The translations under genes and the position numbers were made by a program. Positions 60,139 to 64,000 of a DNA stretch of 64,000 nucleotides are shown here, piece after piece; position 1 is the stretch's first letter, and every line of letters starts with the position of its first letter. The notes under the pieces are model-generated. The model was not told where the DNA came from. It did no database searches and saw only the letters and a list, made by a program, of their open reading frames with translations. The stretch lies in contig JAFARZ010000131.1 of NCBI GenBank assembly GCA_019245115.1, positions 1 to 64,000 of the forward strand. Direction: 5' to 3'. The stretch comes from Streptosporangiaceae bacterium. GTDB taxonomy: Bacteria; Actinomycetota; Actinomycetes; Streptosporangiales; Streptosporangiaceae.

Positions 60139-60211
60139 GGAAGATACGAGCCCCACGGAAGAAAAGGCGCCGGAAACCGGCACCTAAGCCTCCAGGAGGC
60201 GCTTTTGTTCC
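60139..60211. repeat. Nested palindromic element, copy D
   Basis: The most diverged copy. It starts GGAAGATACGAGCCC, has the inner arm GGAAGAAAAGGCGCCGG and loop AAACC, and ends CTTTTGTTCC. Length (73) and layout equal copy B. Confidence 0.65.
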
Positions 60212-60291
60212 ACGCCATCCACCTGATCGAAACGGGACATAAACCCGCAAGCGCCCTATGAGGCGCGAGCGGGCCGGTAAACGCGGCAAGC

Positions 60292-60412
60292 GGGGCGGTG
60301 AGGGCGGGGGACGGGGCGTCCAGGGCGGGGGGGCGGGGGGGTGAGGGGGAAGGTGGGGGGTGGGGATTAGGGAGGGGGTGTCGGCGGATGGAGGGGTGTG
60401 GGGGAGGAACCA
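60292..60412. repeat. G-tract-rich stretch, quadruplex-prone
   Basis: About 120 bases with at least ten runs of three to seven G on the plus strand, ending 25 bases before the HAD gene start. It may form G-quadruplexes in the promoter or leader of that gene. Confidence 0.6.
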
Positions 60413-60436
60413 CAGCCGTTCGGTGATAATGGTTCG

Positions 60437-61132
60437 ATGGTTGATTATCTCGAATCACCCACGCCGGCATTCCTGTTTGACCTGGACGGGACGCTGATCG
60501 ACAGCGTCTACCAGCATGTCATCGCCTGGCGGGCGGCGCTGGCGGGGATCGGGATCGACCTTTCGGTGTGGCGGATCCACCGGCGGATCGGGATGAGCGG
60601 CGGCATGATGGTGTCCGCGCTGCTGCGGGAGACCGGGCGGATCTTGTCCAAGACCGAGATCGAGCAGCTGCAAGAGGCCCACAAGGCGGAATACCAGGCG
60701 CAAGCCGACACCGTCCGGCCGCTGCCGGGCGCGAGCGGGCTGCTGGCGGCGCTCACCGACGCCGGGGTGCGGTGGGCCATCGCCACCAGCGGGTACTCGG
60801 CCACGGCACGATCGGCGCTGGCGCTGCTGGGCCTGCCCGAAGACACGCTGATGATCACCCGGGACCGGGTGCGGCACGCCAAGCCGGACCCGGACCTGTT
60901 CCTCGCCGCGGCGGCCGAACTCGAGGTCGAACCCCGGCACGCCATGGTGGTCGGGGACAGTGTGTGGGACCTGCTCGCGGCGCGCCGCGCCGGGGCGCTC
61001 GGGGTCGGCATGATGTCCGGCGGGTACGGCCGGGAAGAACTCGAGCGGGCCGGCGCGTACCGCGTCTACGCCGACCCCGCCGAAATGCTGGCCCGGCTCG
61101 ACGAACTGGGCGTAAGAGTCGGCGAATCGTGA
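60437..61132 (+). CDS. HAD-superfamily hydrolase (phosphoglycolate phosphatase-like)
   Basis: The 231-residue phosphatase shows HAD motifs: FLFDLDGTLIDS (about residues 12-23), ATSGYSATA (motif II, about 117), Lys in RHAKPDPDLFL (about 151), and GDSVWDLLAARRAG (motif IV, about 174). A four-helix cap lies between motifs I and II, giving the subfamily IA layout. GTG of the next gene overlaps its stop. The substrate is unknown. Confidence 0.9.
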   Translation: MVDYLESPTPAFLFDLDGTLIDSVYQHVIAWRAALAGIGIDLSVWRIHRRIGMSGGMMVSALLRETGRILSKTEIEQLQEAHKAEYQAQADTVRPLPGASGLLAALTDAGVRWAIATSGYSATARSALALLGLPEDTLMITRDRVRHAKPDPDLFLAAAAELEVEPRHAMVVGDSVWDLLAARRAGALGVGMMSGGYGREELERAGAYRVYADPAEMLARLDELGVRVGES

Positions 61133-62562
61133 CCGCTACGGTCACCGGGAGTGACGCGGACGTCCGTCATCGGCGGCTCCCAGGACCGGACAGCTTCTGG
61201 TGGGTGGGGGCGGCCGGCGTGGCGTTCGTCGCGGCCGAGTTGCTGTTCGTGTCGCCGCGGATGGGGCTGAGCTGGGACGAGACCGTCTATGTCAGCCAAG
61301 TCACTGTTGGCCACGGCGGAGGTCACGTGCCGGCCGCGTGGTTCGATCCGCCGCGGGCGCGCGGGGTTCCGCTGCTGGTGGCGCCCGTCGCGTACCTGAC
61401 CGGGTCGATCGTGGCTCTGCGGGTGTACCTGTCGGTGCTGGCCGGGACCGGGCTGGTGCTGGCGTTGCTGGTGTGGCGGCCGTTGCGACCGGCGTGGGTG
61501 CTGGCGCTGGCCGGAGTGGCGTTCGGCGGGCTGTGGGTGGCGCAGTACTACGGGCCACAGGCCATGCCTGACATGTGGTCGGCGGTCGGGGCGCTGGCCG
61601 CGGTCGGATTCTTCCTCCGGAAGAGCGCGCTCGCGCTTGGCGGGTGTGTCGCGTTCGTGACGCTGATGCGGCCGGGTGACGCGGTGTTCCTGGCCGTGCC
61701 GCTGCTTGTCGCGGTGCTGGTGGTGCGGTCCTGGCGACGCTGGGAGCTCGCGGTGGCGGTCCTCGGCGGGCTGGTGGCCGGGGGCGCGGAATGGGTGATC
61801 GAGGCGATCATCCGGTTCGGCGGAGTGTTCGCGCGGCTGCACGCGGCCGGGGCGGAGCAGAGCGGGTTCGGACTGCACCTCGGGGCGGTGCTCGACGAAC
61901 TCAAGGCGCTGAACGGACCCACACTGTGCCGGCCGTGCACGATCGGCTACCGGCAGCCGGAGCTGGATCTGTGGTGGCTGCTCCTGCCGGTGCTGGTGGT
62001 GCTGGGTGTCATCGCGGCGCGGCGGACTTCCCGGTCTCCCGGTCCGACGGCTCTCGGTTCGGCGGCGCTGCCCGCGGTTTGCGGGGTCTGCCTGGCCGCG
62101 CAGTACCTGTTCATGATCGATTACGCGGCGCCGAGGTTCCTGCTTCCGGCCTATGCCGTGCTGGCGATCCCGGTCGCGGACGGCCTAGGGTGGCTGATCA
62201 CCGGTGTGCGGCCCGACCTGCGGGTCGCGATGGCGGCGGTCGTCGTGTGCTTCGGCTTCGCGCAGCTCGCCGCGCAGCACATCGTGCTCGACCACGAGGC
62301 AGGGGGGACGGTGACGTTCCACCAGGACTATTCGCTGATCGCGGCGCGGCTGGCGGCGCTGGGAGTGCGACCGCCGTGTGTGGTGAGCGGCGTGCAGTAC
62401 ATCCCGATCGCGTTCTACGCGGGCTGTGCGTCAACGGGTTCGGCCGGCCGCCCGGCCGTGCTCGTCGCCTCCGGGCACAAGCCGCCGCCGTTCGCCCGGC
62501 ACTGGCATGCGTACCGGGTCCGCGGGACCACGGTGCTGCAGGTCGTCGCCTATACCCCGTAG
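61129..62562 (+). CDS. Polytopic membrane protein, GT-C glycosyltransferase-like
   Basis: The 477-residue protein has about 10-11 hydrophobic helices. An early acidic loop GLSWDETVYVSQ (about residues 45-56) after the first TM is typical of GT-C (PMT/ArnT-like) transferases, which use polyprenyl-phosphate sugar donors. A C-terminal soluble part follows from about 405. Translation is coupled to the HAD gene (GTGA). Sugar and acceptor are unknown; the call rests on topology and the acidic loop. Confidence 0.65.
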   Translation: MTATVTGSDADVRHRRLPGPDSFWWVGAAGVAFVAAELLFVSPRMGLSWDETVYVSQVTVGHGGGHVPAAWFDPPRARGVPLLVAPVAYLTGSIVALRVYLSVLAGTGLVLALLVWRPLRPAWVLALAGVAFGGLWVAQYYGPQAMPDMWSAVGALAAVGFFLRKSALALGGCVAFVTLMRPGDAVFLAVPLLVAVLVVRSWRRWELAVAVLGGLVAGGAEWVIEAIIRFGGVFARLHAAGAEQSGFGLHLGAVLDELKALNGPTLCRPCTIGYRQPELDLWWLLLPVLVVLGVIAARRTSRSPGPTALGSAALPAVCGVCLAAQYLFMIDYAAPRFLLPAYAVLAIPVADGLGWLITGVRPDLRVAMAAVVVCFGFAQLAAQHIVLDHEAGGTVTFHQDYSLIAARLAALGVRPPCVVSGVQYIPIAFYAGCASTGSAGRPAVLVASGHKPPPFARHWHAYRVRGTTVLQVVAYTP

Positions 62563-62613
62563 TACCGTATTCGTAAGCAATAGGTACTGGTATGTAACAG
62601 GAGGCGATTCGTC

Positions 62614-63129
62614 GTGCCAGCGGTACGTCGGATCCTCGTTGGTGTGCACGGGTCACTCGGTAGCCTTCAGGCGTTGCGTTACGCGGCGGACGAGGCCCGG
62701 CGGCGGGACGTCCCGCTGGTGCCGATCATCGCCTGGCTTCCGCCGGGCGGCGACGCGGCGGAGCGCCGCAATCCTTCGCCTTACCTGCGCAAGGTCTGGA
62801 CCGAGGCCGCGTGGCAGCGGCTGTGGGACGCGTTCGACGCCGGACTCGGCGGAATGCCGGCCGACATCGAGGTGGAGGCCCATGTGGTGCGCGGCGAGGG
62901 CGGACCGGTGCTTGTCGACGCCGCCTGCTCACCGGAAGATCTCCTGATCATAGGAACGGGCGGGCGTTCCTGGCTCCGGCGAGTGCTACCGCGCTCGGTG
63001 GGGAGGTACTGCCTGGCTCACGCCAGGTGCCCGGTGCTGGCCGTACCGCCGTCGGCGCTGATGGAGGAGATGAGCCACGGGCTCCGGTCCTGGCACCTGC
63101 GGCGGCACGTCGCGCATGGATTCCGCTAG
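62614..63129 (+). CDS. Universal stress protein family protein
   Basis: The 171-residue protein has the UspA fold: VRRILVGVHGSLGSLQALRYA (about residues 4-24), a central helix-strand region, and the nucleotide-binding end LLIIGTGGRSWLRRVLPRSV (about 111-130) with CLAHARCPVLAVP. The G-x2-G-x9-G-S/T motif is nearly complete (VGRY replaces a Ser/Thr), so ATP binding is likely. GTG 62614 follows AGGAGG. It lies just upstream of kdp-like genes, a usual neighbourhood for stress and potassium genes. Confidence 0.88.
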   Translation: MPAVRRILVGVHGSLGSLQALRYAADEARRRDVPLVPIIAWLPPGGDAAERRNPSPYLRKVWTEAAWQRLWDAFDAGLGGMPADIEVEAHVVRGEGGPVLVDAACSPEDLLIIGTGGRSWLRRVLPRSVGRYCLAHARCPVLAVPPSALMEEMSHGLRSWHLRRHVAHGFR

Positions 63130-63196
63130 GGTTCCCGGTACCGTCCGCATGGGTCCAGTTAGGACCGGATGACCGGACTGAATCCCGGCCTTGACT

Positions 63197-63292
63197 ATGG
63201 CCGTGGATGACTTCGGATACATAGCCCTGACGATCGTCATTTTTGCCGTGCTCATCCTCTTGGTGAAGGGGGTTGAGCGCCTTGAGCGCTGA
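63197..63292 (+). CDS. Small hydrophobic protein upstream of kdpF
   Basis: The 31-residue peptide consists of a short acidic start, one TM (YIALTIVIFAVLILLV) and KGVERLER at the end. Peptides like this precede kdpF in many actinobacterial kdp operons. It overlaps the kdpF start. Function is unknown. Confidence 0.65.
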   Translation: MAVDDFGYIALTIVIFAVLILLVKGVERLER

Positions 63293-63371
63293 GAACTGGC
63301 TCGGCCTGATCGTCGGTGCGCTGCTCACCATCTATCTGGTGGTGGCTCTCGTCAGACCGGAGAGATTCTAG
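63282..63371 (+). CDS. kdpF: K(+)-transporting ATPase subunit KdpF
   Basis: The 29-residue peptide WLGLIVGALLTIYLVVALVR, ending PERF, is a clear KdpF, which stabilises the KdpFABC potassium pump. TTG 63282 is used as start, with GAAGGGGG upstream. Its TAG overlaps the GTG of kdpA (TAGTG). Confidence 0.85.
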   Translation: MSAENWLGLIVGALLTIYLVVALVRPERF

Positions 63372-63481
63372 TGAACGCGTCGCTCGCCGGCTTCCTGCAA
63401 GCCGGCCTGCTAATCCTGGCGCTGGGCGTCTGCTGGCGTCCCCTCGGCGACTGCCGGCGGCTGAAGCCGAGTCGATGGTAA
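63371..63481 (+). pseudogene. kdpA: kdpA, truncated after about 30 residues
   Basis: From GTG 63371 the frame gives NASLAGFLQAGLLILALGVC then WRPLGD, the usual N-terminus of KdpA (potassium-binding subunit, normally about 550 residues). After this the sequence departs (CRRLKPSRW) and stops at 63481. The remaining kdpABC genes are not found in the window and the following DNA is of lower GC. The operon therefore appears to be cut by a deletion or insertion near 63455. Confidence 0.8.
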
Positions 63482-64000
63482 TGTATTTACCAAAACTGCC
63501 ACCTCATTGAAAGCTGTAGACGCCGAATTGGGTGGCTGACCGTATGGAGTCGCTACTTCGCACTAATATCGCACTTAGTTCGCGACTATTTCGCACTCGC
63601 CTCCCGCACGCTGACAGTGCCATCACGGCCTTGACAATGGGAGTAGTGGTCCTATCGGGGATGGAACTCACCACCGAGTTCCGGACGCGGAACCAGCTTA
63701 CCAGCCAGTAAGGTAACAAACCGGTCTGATACCGCATCGCTTTTGGGTAGTCAACCCCCAGTTTCCTGTAAAGCGTTTGCCTGGGTATATTCAGCACGCC
63801 ACTGCAATCGGCTGCATTCAACAAAGAGCGGCATACGATATCCTGCATATTTAGGTATGCCCTGTGGGTAGCCATAACGTCGCCCTCGGCTGATGATCGG
63901 AGCGGGACCTTGAGCCGACGCCGATGATCATCGCAGAGTGCCTTGGCCGGCTCGAAAGCTTTTCGCTGACTCGCCGGCCGAAGCTGCGTCTTTGATCATT
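63482..64000. other. Lower-GC DNA after the kdpA break, with iteron-like repeats
   Basis: This stretch is visibly less GC-rich than the rest of the window. Four near-tandem copies of TTCGCACT-like units lie at 63557-63600. GATGATC motifs recur near 63890-63940 and at the window end. The region could be an inserted element that continues beyond the window. Confidence 0.5.
63504..63875 (-). CDS. Short open frame with an HTH-like segment, uncertain
   Basis: The 123-residue reverse-strand frame starts MATHRAYLNMQDIVCRSL and contains ADCSGVLNIPRQTLYRKLG (about residues 22-40), which looks like a Fis/PucR-type helix-turn-helix. The second half (LSACGRRVRNSRELSAILV) shows no family. Whether it is a real gene or a remnant of an inserted element is unclear; composition differs from true neighbours. 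Confidence 0.3.
   Translation of the reverse strand: MATHRAYLNMQDIVCRSLLNAADCSGVLNIPRQTLYRKLGVDYPKAMRYQTGLLPYWLVSWFRVRNSVVSSIPDRTTTPIVKAVMALSACGRRVRNSRELSAILVRSSDSIRSATQFGVYSFQ

Larger units (their letters stand above)
59915..60436. other. Long intergenic region with palindromes and G-rich run
   Basis: It holds the palindrome CATATCCGGATATG (60035-60048), near-repeats of CCGCGTATCA (about 60090-60110), palindromic element copy D (60139-60211) and a G-tract-rich stretch (about 60292-60412). No gene is seen. Confidence 0.55.

Noticed and set aside
63890-64000. IS terminal inverted repeat at the window end
   Set aside because: GATGATC motifs recur but no transposase or matched second end is visible within the window.

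Overview
The window is a 64 kb piece of a high-GC actinobacterial chromosome. GTG starts are frequent, genes in a run often overlap by four bases (ATGA or GTGA), and gene content is typical of Actinobacteria: a 13E12-type HNH protein, DprE2 with its UbiA-family partner, an aa3-type oxidase operon, NarL- and OmpR-type two-component pairs, and Nur-like control of nickel uptake. The lineage looks like Streptosporangiales or a relative; this is inferred from gene content only. No rRNA, tRNA or CRISPR array was seen.

Layout. 1-2.6 kb: partial F420-type oxidoreductase, DUF1349 protein, secreted CHRD-like protein. 2.6-7.1 kb: NudC, M20 peptidase, PPK2, PurM. 7.1-10.2 kb: one very large fused protein (ferritin-like, two CDGSH-type motifs, an iron-sulfur domain, a globin-like domain). 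10.4-12.8 kb: cation/proton antiporter and pirin. 12.3-16.5 kb: an overlapping five-gene redox operon (Ser/Asn-rich membrane protein, ApbE flavin transferase, ferric-reductase-like membrane protein, NuoF-like protein, ferredoxin). 16.5-25 kb: DksA/TraR protein, ABC exporter with a divergent two-component system, acyl-CoA synthetase. 25-35.8 kb: 13E12 HNH protein, hydrolase pseudogene, MFS exporter with divergent ArsR-type regulator, NiCoT nickel transporter with a Nur-box-like site, LolA-like/ABC-2 operon, OmpR-type system. 35.9-39.6 kb: DprE2, prenyl-phosphate phosphoribosyltransferase, phosphodiester glycosidase. 39.7-45.5 kb: cytochrome c oxidase operon with an extra cupredoxin-like protein. 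45.8-53.4 kb: membrane proteins, OmpR-type system plus TlpA thioredoxin, two HtrA-like proteases. 53.4-58.5 kb: DapE, LysR regulator, aminotransferase, chimeric sigma/CU044 gene, SGNH hydrolase. 58.5-63.1 kb: beta-propeller lipoprotein, HAD phosphatase, polytopic membrane protein, universal stress protein. 63.2-64 kb: the start of a kdp operon that stops after about 30 residues of KdpA and gives way to lower-GC DNA.

How the genes work together. Several runs look like functional units: electron transfer with covalent flavinylation (12.3-16.5 kb), terminal respiration (39.7-45.5 kb), arabinose-type polyprenyl sugar precursor synthesis (35.9-38.0 kb), and envelope sensing with export (20-23 kb and 30.8-35.8 kb).

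The most unusual signals are the fused iron/redox protein; an oxidase subunit I that keeps all metal ligands but lacks the canonical D- and K-channel residues and sits beside a CuA-like cupredoxin; a family of four about 73 bp nested palindromes between genes; and a G-tract repeat family that occurs both between genes and in frame inside genes. Repeat expansion appears to have altered gene ends (dprE2) and possibly protein interiors (pirin, NuoF-like).
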